Below are positions 53,228 to 62,846 of a stretch of 64,000 nucleotides of DNA, piece after piece. Numbering within the stretch: the first letter of the stretch is position 1; every line of letters begins with the position of its first letter. The notes below the pieces were generated by a model, which was not told the DNA's origin, did not search any database, and saw only the letters and a list, made by a program, of their open reading frames with translations. The DNA comes from Rathayibacter rathayi (GTDB taxonomy: Bacteria; Actinomycetota; Actinomycetes; Actinomycetales; Microbacteriaceae): NCBI RefSeq assembly GCF_004011095.1, contig NZ_CP028129.1, positions 1,612,001 through 1,676,000 of the forward strand, read 5' to 3'. Made by a program: the position numbers and the translations under genes.

Positions 53228-53893
53228 TCAGCGGGTGACGGGCGGGCGCCCTGAGCCGTCGGCGGAGCCGTCGACGCGCTCAACCGCCATTTCGACGGAG
53301 GAGAGCAGGATCCGACTGCCGGGCTTCGCACGGTACCGGCGGCCCGCTTCGAGTGGGAGTGGCGCCTGGGTCGGCGCGACCAGGACTGAACCGTTCGCCG
53401 ACCAACGGTCACGGACCCAAAGCCCACCCTCGTCGAAGCCGAACTCGAGGTGGGTCTTCGAGAGGGAGCGCGACGGATCCGGAATCGCAAGGATGTGCCG
53501 GAAGGTCTCGTTGGGGTCGGGCAGCGGCTGGCGTCCGATCAGGCCATTGCCGGTGACGATCGCGTGCTGCCCGGTGGCAAAGTCGAGGCGCACGAGGCCC
53601 TGCGAGGGCGGCGCCATCGGAGCACCGGGGGCCGGGCGCCGGTGCCGACTGGGGACCAGGCCCGGGAGCCAGGCGCGACGGGACGGGTCCAGGACCGTCG
53701 TGTCGTCGGAGGACGAGGGCCGAGTGCTTCCCGTTGTGGCGTGCGCAGTCACCGAAGAACCGCACTCGCCGCAGAGAATCGCCCCCGGAGCGAGAGTGGA
53801 GCCACATGTGCTGCAGATCACCGAGAACGCCCTTCCTCTCTCCATCGTACCCAGCCCGAGCGTCGGGACCTCTGAGCCGCCCGAACCCGACAC
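53228..53893 (-). CDS. FHA-domain protein with N-terminal zinc ribbon
   Basis: 221 residues. The N-terminus has a CxxC...CxxC zinc ribbon (CSTCG, CGECG); after a Ser/Thr-rich linker, an FHA domain (about residues 105-205) contains GLIGRQP, SLSKTHLEFG and SANGSVLV, the phosphothreonine-binding strands. FHA proteins of this kind are substrates or readers of Ser/Thr kinases. It lies 34 bp after the PP2C gene on the same strand, so kinase-phosphatase signalling is likely. Start uncertain: GTG 53893, ATG 53845 and GTG 53821 are all possible. Confidence 0.82.
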   Translation of the reverse strand: MSGSGGSEVPTLGLGTMERGRAFSVICSTCGSTLAPGAILCGECGSSVTAHATTGSTRPSSSDDTTVLDPSRRAWLPGLVPSRHRRPAPGAPMAPPSQGLVRLDFATGQHAIVTGNGLIGRQPLPDPNETFRHILAIPDPSRSLSKTHLEFGFDEGGLWVRDRWSANGSVLVAPTQAPLPLEAGRRYRAKPGSRILLSSVEMAVERVDGSADGSGRPPVTR

Positions 53894-53926
53894 GAACCGG
53901 CCGACGGTGGTGCCCGCCTTCTCGTC

Positions 53927-54751
53927 TTAGATCGCGGCACCCGTCTCCTCGTCGCCAGTGACGGCGAGGACATCGACGACGATCACGGTGACGTTGTCGC
54001 GTCCGCCGTTGCTCAGTGCCGCGTCCACTAGCGCATCGGCCGCCTCCTGCGCGGAGTACGTCCCGGCGAGCAGGTGGCCGACACCGGCGTCGGTGAGCTC
54101 CCTCGTGAGTCCGTCGGAGCAGATCAGCAGGCGCGAGCCCGCGAGGACGGGCACCAGCCGGTAGTCGGGGATGGGCGCCTCGTGGAAGCCGACAGCGCGG
54201 GTGATCATATTGCTGTGCGGATGCACGTCCGCCTCGTCCCTGGTGATCAGGCCCGCATCGACTAACTCCTGGACGATCGAGTGGTCGACGGTGAGCTGCA
54301 CGAGGCTGCCGGCGACCCTGAGGTAGACCCGCGAGTCGCCGATGTTGAAAACGGACCAGTAGGGCTCGCCGCCGACCGCGGTCAACGCGATGCCGGTCAC
54401 CGTCGTGCCGGTGCCCCTGTCGGCCGTGTGCGACTGTAGGGCGATGTCCCCGACGGCCTCGCGCAACGCTCGGTCGATCTCCTCCGCACCCACGGTCGCG
54501 CCCAGAGCCGCAGTCGAGAGGCGCGAGACGACCGCGTCGCTGGCGACCTCTCCGGCCGCGTGCCCGCCCATCCCGTCGGCGACCGCGAAGAGTGGGCTCT
54601 TGGCGAGGTAGCTGTCCTCGTTCACGCTGCGGACAAGGCCGGTCTCGGTGCGGGCGGCCCAGCCGAGCGTCACCTCGGCGGACGGGGTGTCCGAGGTCCA
54701 GGCCGAAACGGGAACGGTGATGGACGCACGGCTGCGGCCGATCTGCGTCAT
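53927..54751 (-). CDS. PP2C-family protein serine/threonine phosphatase (PstP-like)
   Basis: A 274-residue metal-dependent phosphatase. The motifs are GLVRSVNEDSYL, VADGMGGHAAGEVAS with metal-binding Asp, TVTGIALT, FNIGDSRVYL, SDGLTREL and GGRDNVTVIVVD. There is no membrane segment, unlike classical PstP, so it is a cytoplasmic form. It is paired with a zinc-ribbon/FHA protein. The 5' region carries a five-copy 15-bp tandem repeat that may affect its expression. Confidence 0.92.
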   Translation of the reverse strand: MTQIGRSRASITVPVSAWTSDTPSAEVTLGWAARTETGLVRSVNEDSYLAKSPLFAVADGMGGHAAGEVASDAVVSRLSTAALGATVGAEEIDRALREAVGDIALQSHTADRGTGTTVTGIALTAVGGEPYWSVFNIGDSRVYLRVAGSLVQLTVDHSIVQELVDAGLITRDEADVHPHSNMITRAVGFHEAPIPDYRLVPVLAGSRLLICSDGLTRELTDAGVGHLLAGTYSAQEAADALVDAALSNGGRDNVTVIVVDVLAVTGDEETGAAI

Positions 54752-55123
54752 CGCGTCTCCTCGCTCCCGCCCGGTCTAGTTCCGCCCGGTCTAGTTCCGC
54801 CCGGTCTAGTCCTGCCCGGTCTAGTCCTGCCCGGTCTTGCGCCGTCGGCCTGCCCGGCTCGCTGGCGCCCTCCACTGCACGGTCGCCTCCCGATGGTAGT
54901 CGCTGGCGACTCTCGACCGAGTGGGTGGCGGCAGCCGCGTCACGGTTCATCCTGCGCAACAGACGCAACACTCGATCGTGCCTTCCCTCGCCGGCCCGCC
55001 CGTCCGCCCGCCTGCCCGTCTGCCGGTCCGCTCGCGCCCTCGGACCAACGATTTCGCCATCGCGACACCTCGGCGGATACGGATTCATTTGCCCACCCCC
55101 TCCTCGACTGCCAGAATCACCGC
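54752..55123. other. Divergent non-coding region between PP2C and Lrp genes
   Basis: About 372 bp without a supported gene. It holds the 15-bp tandem repeats beside PP2C and the CAGAAT box before the Lrp gene. Open frames through it lack coding character; a Pro/Arg-rich low-complexity frame is an artefact of the C-rich sequence. Confidence 0.6.
54767..54841. repeat. Five-copy 15-bp tandem repeat upstream of the PP2C gene
   Basis: Units at 54767-54781, 54782-54796, 54797-54811, 54812-54826 and 54827-54841, consensus CCGCCCGGTCTAGTT, differing at one to four positions. The array begins 16 bp upstream of the PP2C start, in the position of its promoter. Confidence 0.88.
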
Positions 55124-55603
55124 ATGAGCCCTTCCCGCCCTCCGTCTCAGCGTCCCGTCCAGCTCGACGAGGTCTCGAAAGCGATCATCGAGCAGCTGCA
55201 GGCCGACGGGCGGCGCTCGTACGCCGAGATCGGCAAGGCGGTCGGTCTGAGCGAGGCGGCTGTGCGGCAGCGGGTGCAGAAACTCACCGAGTCGGGAGTA
55301 ATGCAGATCGTCGCGGTGACGGATCCCATACAGCTCGGCTTCTACCGCCAGGCGATGATCGGCATTCGCGTCACGGGCGACACCCGGGACGTGGCCGATC
55401 GGCTCGCGTCGATCCCCGCTGTCGACTATGTCGTCCTGACGGCCGGATCCTTCGACATCCTCGCCGAGGTCGTCTGCGAGAACGACGACGACCTGATCGC
55501 CCTGCTGAATCAGGAGATCCGCGCACTGCCCGGCGTCCTCTCGACCGAGACGTTCGTCTATCTCAAACTCCACAAGCAGTTTTACAACTGGGGAACGCGA
55601 TAA
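55124..55603 (+). CDS. Lrp/AsnC-family transcriptional regulator
   Basis: A 159-residue feast/famine regulator. The N-terminal HTH (LDEVSKAIIEQLQADGRRSYAEIGKAVGLSEAAVRQRV, mentioned by region) leads to the RAM ligand-binding domain with VLTAGSFDILAEVVC and LPGVLSTETFVYLKL. It is followed 3 nt later by the leader of an omega-aminotransferase gene, so it likely regulates amine or amino-acid use. CAGAAT lies 6 nt before the ATG, suggesting leaderless transcription. Confidence 0.92.
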   Translation: MSPSRPPSQRPVQLDEVSKAIIEQLQADGRRSYAEIGKAVGLSEAAVRQRVQKLTESGVMQIVAVTDPIQLGFYRQAMIGIRVTGDTRDVADRLASIPAVDYVVLTAGSFDILAEVVCENDDDLIALLNQEIRALPGVLSTETFVYLKLHKQFYNWGTR

Positions 55604-55726
55604 CCGATGACCACCGAAACAGCTTTTTCGACCTCCGGGCTCGAGTCGGGCGATCCCGTCCGCGGGACAGACGCGCCAGGGGACCGATGACGCCTCGCTG
55701 CAAAAAAGGCGAAGGACCACCTCTGG

Positions 55727-57049
55727 ATGCACTTCGCCCGCCAGTCCACGATGGACTCCGGAGCTGGCGTCCCCATCATCACGCGCGGCGAGGGACACCA
55801 CATCTGGGATAGCGCCGGACGTCAGTACTTCGACGGCCTCTCCGGGCTCTTCGTCGTCAATGCGGGCCACGGCCGCCGCCGATTGGCGCAGGCTGCGGCG
55901 AAACAGGCTTCGGAGCTCTCGTTCTTCCCGGTGTGGTCGTACGCCACCCCGTCGGCGATCGAGCTGGCAGACCGCCTCGCCGACTACGCGCCCGGTGGCC
56001 TCAACCGCGTCTTCTTCTCGACCGGCGGAGGCGAGGCCGTCGAGACCGCCTTCAAACTCGCCAGGCACTACTGGAAGTTGCAGGGCAAGCCCGCCAAGCA
56101 CAAGGTGATCTCGCGCTCGGTCGCCTACCACGGCACCTCGCAAGGAGCCCTCGCCATCACCGGCATTCCCGGGATGAAGTCCATGTTCGAGCCGCTGGTC
56201 CCGGGCGGCTTCCGCGTACCCCACACCAACTTCTACCGCGCTCCCGAGCACGGCGACGATCTCGAGGCGTTCGGATTCTGGGCCGCTAATCGCAGTGAGG
56301 AAATGATCGAGTTCGAGGGGCCCGACACGGTCGCCGCCGTGTTCCTGGAACCTGTGCAGAACTCGGGCGGCTGCTTCCCGCCTCCTCCCGGCTACTTCCA
56401 GCGGGTACGCGAGATCTGCGACAAACACGATGTCCTGCTGATCTCGGACGCGGTCATCTGCGCATTCGGCCGCATCGGCCACCTGTTCGCCTGCGACGAG
56501 TACGGCGACGTGCCGGACATGATCACCTGCGCCAAGGGCATGACCAGCGGCTATTCCCCCATCGGCGCGACCATCGTGAGCGACCGAATCTACGAGCCCT
56601 TCCGGCACGGCCAGGTCGTCTTCCCGCACGTCTACACCCTCGGCGGGCACCCCGTCTCGGCCGCGGTCGCGCTCGAGAACCTCGACATCTTCGAGGAGGA
56701 GGGCCTGAACGAGCGCGTCCGCGAGAACTCGCCCGTCTTCCGCTTCACGCTCGAAAAGCTCCTCGACCTGCCGATCGTGGGTGACGTACGCGGCGACGGC
56801 TACTTCTTCGGCATCGAGCTGGTGACGGACAAGTCGACGAAGGAGACGTTCGACGAGGACGAGTCGGAGCGGTTGCTGCGCGGGTTCCTCTCGAAAGGGC
56901 TCTTCGACGCGGGGCTGTACTGTCGCGCGGACGACCGCGGCGATCCTGTCGTACAGCTGGCTCCACCCCTGACCATCGGTCCGACGGAGTTCGACGAGAT
57001 CGAACAGATCCTGCGGGCAGTGCTGACCGAGGCCTGGTCGCGTCTCTAG
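55727..57049 (+). CDS. Class III (omega/putrescine-type) aminotransferase with disrupted 5' leader
   Basis: 440 residues from the ATG at 55727. PLP enzyme motifs are VFFSTGGGEAVETAFKLARHYW, SVAYHGTSQGA, VFLEPVQNSGG, LLISDAVICAFGRIG, TCAKGMTSGYSPIGA with the PLP lysine, and VYTLGGHPVS. Related enzymes have about 40 more N-terminal residues. These are present from an ATG at 55607 (MTTETAFSTSGLESGDPV) but interrupted by a TGA at 55688-55690, and resume in the same frame as KKAKDHLWMHFARQ. An extra G (55679-55682) and a missing A (55702-55707) explain this. Whether the shorter product is active is uncertain. Confidence 0.8.
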   Translation: MHFARQSTMDSGAGVPIITRGEGHHIWDSAGRQYFDGLSGLFVVNAGHGRRRLAQAAAKQASELSFFPVWSYATPSAIELADRLADYAPGGLNRVFFSTGGGEAVETAFKLARHYWKLQGKPAKHKVISRSVAYHGTSQGALAITGIPGMKSMFEPLVPGGFRVPHTNFYRAPEHGDDLEAFGFWAANRSEEMIEFEGPDTVAAVFLEPVQNSGGCFPPPPGYFQRVREICDKHDVLLISDAVICAFGRIGHLFACDEYGDVPDMITCAKGMTSGYSPIGATIVSDRIYEPFRHGQVVFPHVYTLGGHPVSAAVALENLDIFEEEGLNERVRENSPVFRFTLEKLLDLPIVGDVRGDGYFFGIELVTDKSTKETFDEDESERLLRGFLSKGLFDAGLYCRADDRGDPVVQLAPPLTIGPTEFDEIEQILRAVLTEAWSRL

Positions 57050-57054
57050 CCTCC

Positions 57055-57924
57055 TCATACTGCGCGCTCCTGCCGATCGGCGGCGAGGGCGGACGCGAGA
57101 CGACGCGCGCCGAGATGGTGGGGATCGAGTGCGACCGCTTGATGAGCGACGTGTCGGGCCTGCGCCGTCTGCCCGTCGCCCGCCAGGAGCCGGCCGAGGA
57201 CGACGAGGACGCCGGCTCGCTCGCTCAAGGGAGCGGCGGCAGCTGCGCGTCGAAGCAGGGGGACGAGCGATCCCGCGGACAGGTCTGCTCCCTCTCTGAC
57301 GAGCAGGAGCAGGCGGTCCGCGCCGCGCGTGCACTGCACCGCGACGATGAGCGCGGCTAGCCCCGCGGGCCTCACCCGGGCGTCGTGGTCGCGCAGCGCT
57401 CGGCGGACGAGATCATCGACGGCGAGGAGCAGGATGCGCGGCAGCGCTGCATCCGGGTGCCGGTCGAGAAGCCGGTCGACGGCGGCCACGACCGCTCGAG
57501 TATCCTCGCGCTCCGTCTCGGGGAAGCCCTGGTCCCGGTACGGACGAGGCACAACAGCGACTCGAAGCGACAGCGCGGGCAGGCTCCGCGCCCGCTCTCG
57601 AAGCGCTAGGACGAGGCGGGCGCTGGGCTCCGGATCGGAGTCGTCCGAATGCACCAGTGCGATCGCGCGCTGGATCCGGCCAAAGCGGCCGAGCGCGCCG
57701 AGGCAGGCCTGCGCGACGAGCTCGGGGCCGGCTCCCGACAGCGTGAAGCGGAGCGAGCCGACCGGCAGACCCGCGCGCAACGGAACGAGCACGAGGCTCC
57801 CCGCGCCGGGGCTCGGTCGCGGACGCCCGACCGCGAGCGCCGTGCCGAGCGGCGCGGTGTCGGCCGAGAGCGCGAGGGGAAGCGGGTGTGGAAGAGGGGA
57901 CGAAGCGAGAGCTGAAGAGGTCAT
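57055..57924 (-). CDS. DUF4192-like hypothetical protein
   Basis: 289 residues, rich in Ala/Leu/Arg. Elements resembling DUF4192 are SLVLVPLRAGLPVGSLRF near the N-terminus, a central AIALVHSDDS and a C-terminal region LSERAGVLVVLGRLLAGDGQTAQARHVAHQAVALDPHHLGARRLA, here cited by position (about residues 235-280), like the TPR-type tail of that family. It is shorter than usual. No function is known for the family. It ends just past the aminotransferase, convergent with it. Confidence 0.6.
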   Translation of the reverse strand: MTSSALASSPLPHPLPLALSADTAPLGTALAVGRPRPSPGAGSLVLVPLRAGLPVGSLRFTLSGAGPELVAQACLGALGRFGRIQRAIALVHSDDSDPEPSARLVLALRERARSLPALSLRVAVVPRPYRDQGFPETEREDTRAVVAAVDRLLDRHPDAALPRILLLAVDDLVRRALRDHDARVRPAGLAALIVAVQCTRGADRLLLLVREGADLSAGSLVPLLRRAAAAAPLSERAGVLVVLGRLLAGDGQTAQARHVAHQAVALDPHHLGARRLASALAADRQERAV

Positions 57925-58155
57925 GCGGCGATCTTGCCGACGCACCGCTTCGCCGTGGGCTCCGTCCTTGACAGTCGTTGGAAGGATCTCCTCATCGGCG
58001 CCTGTGGAGGGAGGGATCAACGTCGGCGTCGCGGGCCGCCCCTCCTCCGTGGCCGCTCCGGGCAAATCTCCCTCCACAACGACAGATCGCGCGCGCTCTG
58101 CACCGGTGTCCGAATCCCGCCGGTCGGCCTCTGGCCGCGCGGATACTCTCGACCC

Positions 58156-58650
58156 ATGAGAACGATTCCCCTTCAGGTGCGGCGCACCACCAGCCCGCTC
58201 GGCCGCATCGAGGTCGGCACCGATGGCGCCTCGATCGTCTCGCTGGCCATCGAGAAGGCCGGCCGGCTCCCGCACGAGCACCTCCCGGAGTCGGAGCTGC
58301 CGGTGCTCGAGCGCGCGGTCGAGCAGCTGCACGAATACTTCGGCGGAACACGCCGCCGCTTCGAGCTGCCCGTCGCCCTGCGCGGCACCCCATTCCAGCT
58401 CGAGATCTGGCGGCGGCTCCAGGAACTCTCCTTCGGCGAGATCACGTCCTACGGAGCCCTGGGCGCAGCCGCGGGCCGACCACGCGCGGGCCGCCCGATT
58501 GGCGGTGCCGTCGGCGCGAATCCGGTGCCCATCATCATCGGCTGCCATCGCGTGCTCGCGAGCGACGGCCGCATCACCGGCTTCAGCGCGGGCGAGGGTA
58601 TCGCCACCAAGGCGTGGCTGCTCGAGCACGAGGGGATCCCGCACCGATGA
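58156..58650 (+). CDS. ogt: Methylated-DNA-protein-cysteine S-methyltransferase
   Basis: Suicide repair protein of 164 residues that removes O6-alkyl groups from guanine. The C-terminal domain has TPFQLEIWRRL, the Arg-finger-type region [26 protein letters not shown] (by motif: GGAVGANP) and the active site IIGCHRV. TACTCT lies 6 nt before the ATG, suggesting leaderless expression. The stop overlaps the tag start by 4 nt, so two alkylation-repair enzymes are co-expressed. Confidence 0.95.
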   Translation: MRTIPLQVRRTTSPLGRIEVGTDGASIVSLAIEKAGRLPHEHLPESELPVLERAVEQLHEYFGGTRRRFELPVALRGTPFQLEIWRRLQELSFGEITSYGALGAAAGRPRAGRPIGGAVGANPVPIIIGCHRVLASDGRITGFSAGEGIATKAWLLEHEGIPHR

Positions 58651-59240
58651 GCGTCGGCGACGGGTTGACCCGAGGCGACGACAGCCTCCTCCGTTGCGCA
58701 TGGAGCGGGACGGACGCGGAGTACCGCCGTTACCACGATGAGGAGTGGGGCACCCCGCTGCACGGCGACCGCGCGCTCTTCGAGAAGATCTCCCTCGAGG
58801 CCTTCCAGTCCGGACTCTCCTGGATCACGATCCTCCGCAAGCGCCCGCGATTTCGCGAGGTGTTCGCCGGCTTCGACCCGGCGCTCGTCGCCCGATTCGA
58901 CGACGACGACATCGAGCGATTGATGGAAGACACCGGCATCATTCGCAACCGGGCAAAGATCACCGCGACGCGCGACAACGCCCGCTCCGTCCTCGCGTTC
59001 GTCGAGCAGGAGGGTGCTGGAGCGCTCGACCGGCTGGTCTGGTCCTTCCACGACCCGGCGCAGGCACACCGCGTCATCGGAGTGAAAGACGTTCCGGCCA
59101 CGACGCCCGAGTCGGTCGCGCTGGCGCGAGCGCTTAAGGGCATCGGCCTCCGCTTCGTCGGGCCGACGACGGCCTACGCACTGATGCAGTCGGCAGGAGT
59201 CGTCGACGACCACCTCACGGGCTGTTGGCGCCGCCTGTGA
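58647..59240 (+). CDS. tag: DNA-3-methyladenine glycosylase I
   Basis: Removes 3-methyladenine. The 197-residue protein has the zinc-site Cys and His in LRCAWSGTDAEYRRYHDEEWG (Cys17 and a His near 30), FEKISLEAFQSGLSW, RPRFREVF, and GLRFVGPTTAYALMQSAGVVDDH with the C-terminal Cys in LTGCW. All zinc ligands are visible. The ATG overlaps ogt by 4 nt. Confidence 0.94.
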   Translation: MSVGDGLTRGDDSLLRCAWSGTDAEYRRYHDEEWGTPLHGDRALFEKISLEAFQSGLSWITILRKRPRFREVFAGFDPALVARFDDDDIERLMEDTGIIRNRAKITATRDNARSVLAFVEQEGAGALDRLVWSFHDPAQAHRVIGVKDVPATTPESVALARALKGIGLRFVGPTTAYALMQSAGVVDDHLTGCWRRL

Positions 59241-59243
59241 GCC

Positions 59244-59996
59244 CTATTCCTCCGGCACCACCAGGTCGAGTTCGCCGGTGTCCCGGTTCTCGATGAGAGA
59301 GAAGCCGCGACCGTCCGCCCACGTCGCAAGCACATCGAGCGAATCCGTCGACACCCCATCCTCCGCGAGCGCGCGCACGAAGCGGCCCTTGCCCCGCTTG
59401 TTGAAGTGATTCAGCGAGCGCAGCTCCCCCTCCACCCCGCGCGAGCGCACCCGCACGAAGAAGTACCCCTCGCCCGGCGGAACCGGCCCGAGCGCAGCGT
59501 ACGCCTCGCTGCGCAGATCCAGGACGAGACCGTCGAGAGTGGAGAGCACCCGTCCCGCCTCCGCCGCCCACCAGCGCTTGAGCGGCATCCCGGGCACACG
59601 GGAGTCGTGCGACAGCCGGTAGGCAGGGATCGCGTCGAGTGCGCGGACCGGCCCCCAGAGGGCGGACTGCACGATGACGGTCCGCCCGAGCGCCTCGCGG
59701 GCTGCCCAACCGAGGCTGCGCGCGTCGAGAGCGTCGAAGAGCACTCCGTCGAAACGGTCAACCGCAGCAAGCCCGGGGGCCGTGGCGAGCGCGGCGTTCC
59801 GGTCGATCTCGCCGAGCTGACGCGGTCCGAGCTTCAGCGCCCTGGCCGAGAGTTCTCGGTCCGCGGCCAGCGCAATGAGAGCATCCGCGAGTGCGCGCCG
59901 CTTCACCTGGAGCTCCGGGAAGGCGAGCAATTCGAGCGCGAACGGCTCGGTGCCACCGTCGCGCTTGGTCTCGGACGGCGGGAGCAGGACGTGCAC
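59244..59996 (-). CDS. yaaA: YaaA family peroxide-stress protein (DUF328)
   Basis: A 250-residue DUF328/YaaA protein: LLPPSETKR at the N-terminus, a central YRLSHDSRVPGMPLKRWW, LDLRSEAYAALGP and the C-terminal HFNKRGKGRFVRAL. E. coli YaaA limits free intracellular iron during peroxide stress and binds DNA. The GTG at 59996 follows AAGGAG. It is convergent with tag (3-bp gap), and its promoter region overlaps the atp terminator. Confidence 0.9.
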   Translation of the reverse strand: MHVLLPPSETKRDGGTEPFALELLAFPELQVKRRALADALIALAADRELSARALKLGPRQLGEIDRNAALATAPGLAAVDRFDGVLFDALDARSLGWAAREALGRTVIVQSALWGPVRALDAIPAYRLSHDSRVPGMPLKRWWAAEAGRVLSTLDGLVLDLRSEAYAALGPVPPGEGYFFVRVRSRGVEGELRSLNHFNKRGKGRFVRALAEDGVSTDSLDVLATWADGRGFSLIENRDTGELDLVVPEE

Positions 59997-60035
59997 GGAA
60001 CTCCTTCGAGTACTCGGGGGCAGGGGCCGCACGGC

Positions 60036-60074
60036 GAAGGGGCCGGGCGATCGCGATGATCGTCCGGCCCCTTC
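60036..60074 (-). terminator. Terminator after the atp operon
   Basis: A 16-bp GC-rich stem, 60036-60051 with 60059-60074 (one G-T pair), with a 7-nt loop, 25 nt past the atpC stop. It is the only strong hairpin after atpC and precedes the yaaA start. Confidence 0.75.
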
Positions 60075-60098
60075 CTCGCCGCGATCCGCGGCGGTGTA

Positions 60099-60362
60099 TT
60101 AGACCAGCGACGCCTGACGGGCGACCACGGTCACTACGTCGTTCTCGACGGACAGGAAGCCGTCGTCGGCCTGCGCGGTGAGGCGAGTGCCGTCCACAGC
60201 AGTGACTCGCACCTCGCCGGTGGCGAGGATCGCGAGCATCGGCTCGTGGCCGACGAGGATGCCGATCTCACCCTCGACAGTGCGAGCTGTGAGCTGCTTC
60301 GCCTCTCCGGACCACACCTCGGCGTTCGCGGAGACGACGCTGACCTTCAGGGTCCCGGCCAT
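60099..60362 (-). CDS. atpC: F1Fo ATP synthase epsilon subunit
   Basis: An 87-residue, short epsilon subunit comprising the N-terminal beta-sandwich: LKVSVVSANAEVWSG, VEGEIGILVGHEPML and the DDGFLSVENDVVTVVA end. The C-terminal inhibitory helical hairpin is absent, common in actinobacteria. The ATG is 2 bp past the atpD stop. Last gene of the atp operon. Confidence 0.95.
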   Translation of the reverse strand: MAGTLKVSVVSANAEVWSGEAKQLTARTVEGEIGILVGHEPMLAILATGEVRVTAVDGTRLTAQADDGFLSVENDVVTVVARQASLV

Positions 60363-60364
60363 GA

Positions 60365-61903
<1,539 letters not shown>

Positions 61904-62800
61904 CTACTTGGAGGAGGACAGGGCGTCGGCGCCGCCGACGATCTCGGCGATCTGCTGCGTGATCTCGGTCTGGCGGGCGTTGTTGGCGAGACGGGTGTAC
62001 GTCTTGATCAGCGTGTCCGCGTTGTCGCTCGCCGACTTCATCGCCTTCTGGCGCGCCGCGTGCTCCGAAGCCGCCGATTGCAACATCGCGTTGAAGATGC
62101 GGCTCTCGACGTACACGGGTAGGAGGCGGTCCAGGACCGTCTCGGGGTCGGGCTCGAACTCGTACAGCGGGTAGAGTTCGCTGTTCTGCTCCTCGACGCC
62201 CTCGACGACTTCGAGCGGCAGGAGCCGGACGACGGTCGGCTGCTGGGTGACCATGCTGACGAAGCGGTTGTAGACGAGATGGATCTCGTCCACGCCGCCC
62301 TCCTCGTCATCGAGGTTGTACGACTCGACGACCGCGTCCGCGATCTCCTTCGCCGTCTCGAACACGGGCTGGTCGGTGCCGCCCGTCCAGACGCGGACAC
62401 TCGCCCGCTTCCGGAAAGAGAAGTACGCGTTCGCCTTGCGACCGACCAAGTAGAAGACGACCTCCTTGCCCTCGCTGCGCAGCAGCACGGCCAGCTCCTC
62501 GGCCTCCTTGAGCACGCTCGAGGAGAATGCGCCGGCGAGGCCGCGATCGGAGGTGAAGATCACGATCGCGGCCGTGTCCAGCTTCTCGCGCTCGGTCGTC
62601 AACGGGTGCTCGACGTTCGAGTAGGTCGCCACGGCGGACACCGCGCGCGTGATCGCGTTCGAGTACGGTGCAGCGGCAGCGACGCGGTTCTGCGCCTTCT
62701 GGATGCGCGAGGCCGAGATCAGCTCCATCGCCCGAGTGATCTTTTTGGTCGTCTGGGCCGAGCGGATTTTCGACCGGTAGACCCGGAGTTGCGCTCCCAT
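61904..62800 (-). CDS. atpG: F1Fo ATP synthase gamma subunit
   Basis: The rotor shaft of F1, 298 residues. The N-terminal helix ([28 protein letters not shown], by region) and C-terminal helix ([32 protein letters not shown]) form the coiled coil. [11 protein letters not shown] is the conserved core motif. The ATG at 62800 follows CAGGAG. It is 46 bp after atpA. Confidence 0.97.
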   Translation of the reverse strand: MGAQLRVYRSKIRSAQTTKKITRAMELISASRIQKAQNRVAAAAPYSNAITRAVSAVATYSNVEHPLTTEREKLDTAAIVIFTSDRGLAGAFSSSVLKEAEELAVLLRSEGKEVVFYLVGRKANAYFSFRKRASVRVWTGGTDQPVFETAKEIADAVVESYNLDDEEGGVDEIHLVYNRFVSMVTQQPTVVRLLPLEVVEGVEEQNSELYPLYEFEPDPETVLDRLLPVYVESRIFNAMLQSAASEHAARQKAMKSASDNADTLIKTYTRLANNARQTEITQQIAEIVGGADALSSSK

Positions 62801-62846
62801 GTGTCTCCTGTTGTCCTCAAAGTGGCGAATCGTCGGGTGCCGCTGG

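Noticed and set aside
54767..54841. CRISPR or attachment site at the 15-bp repeats
   Set aside because: No spacers, no integrase and no tRNA nearby; a simple tandem array.
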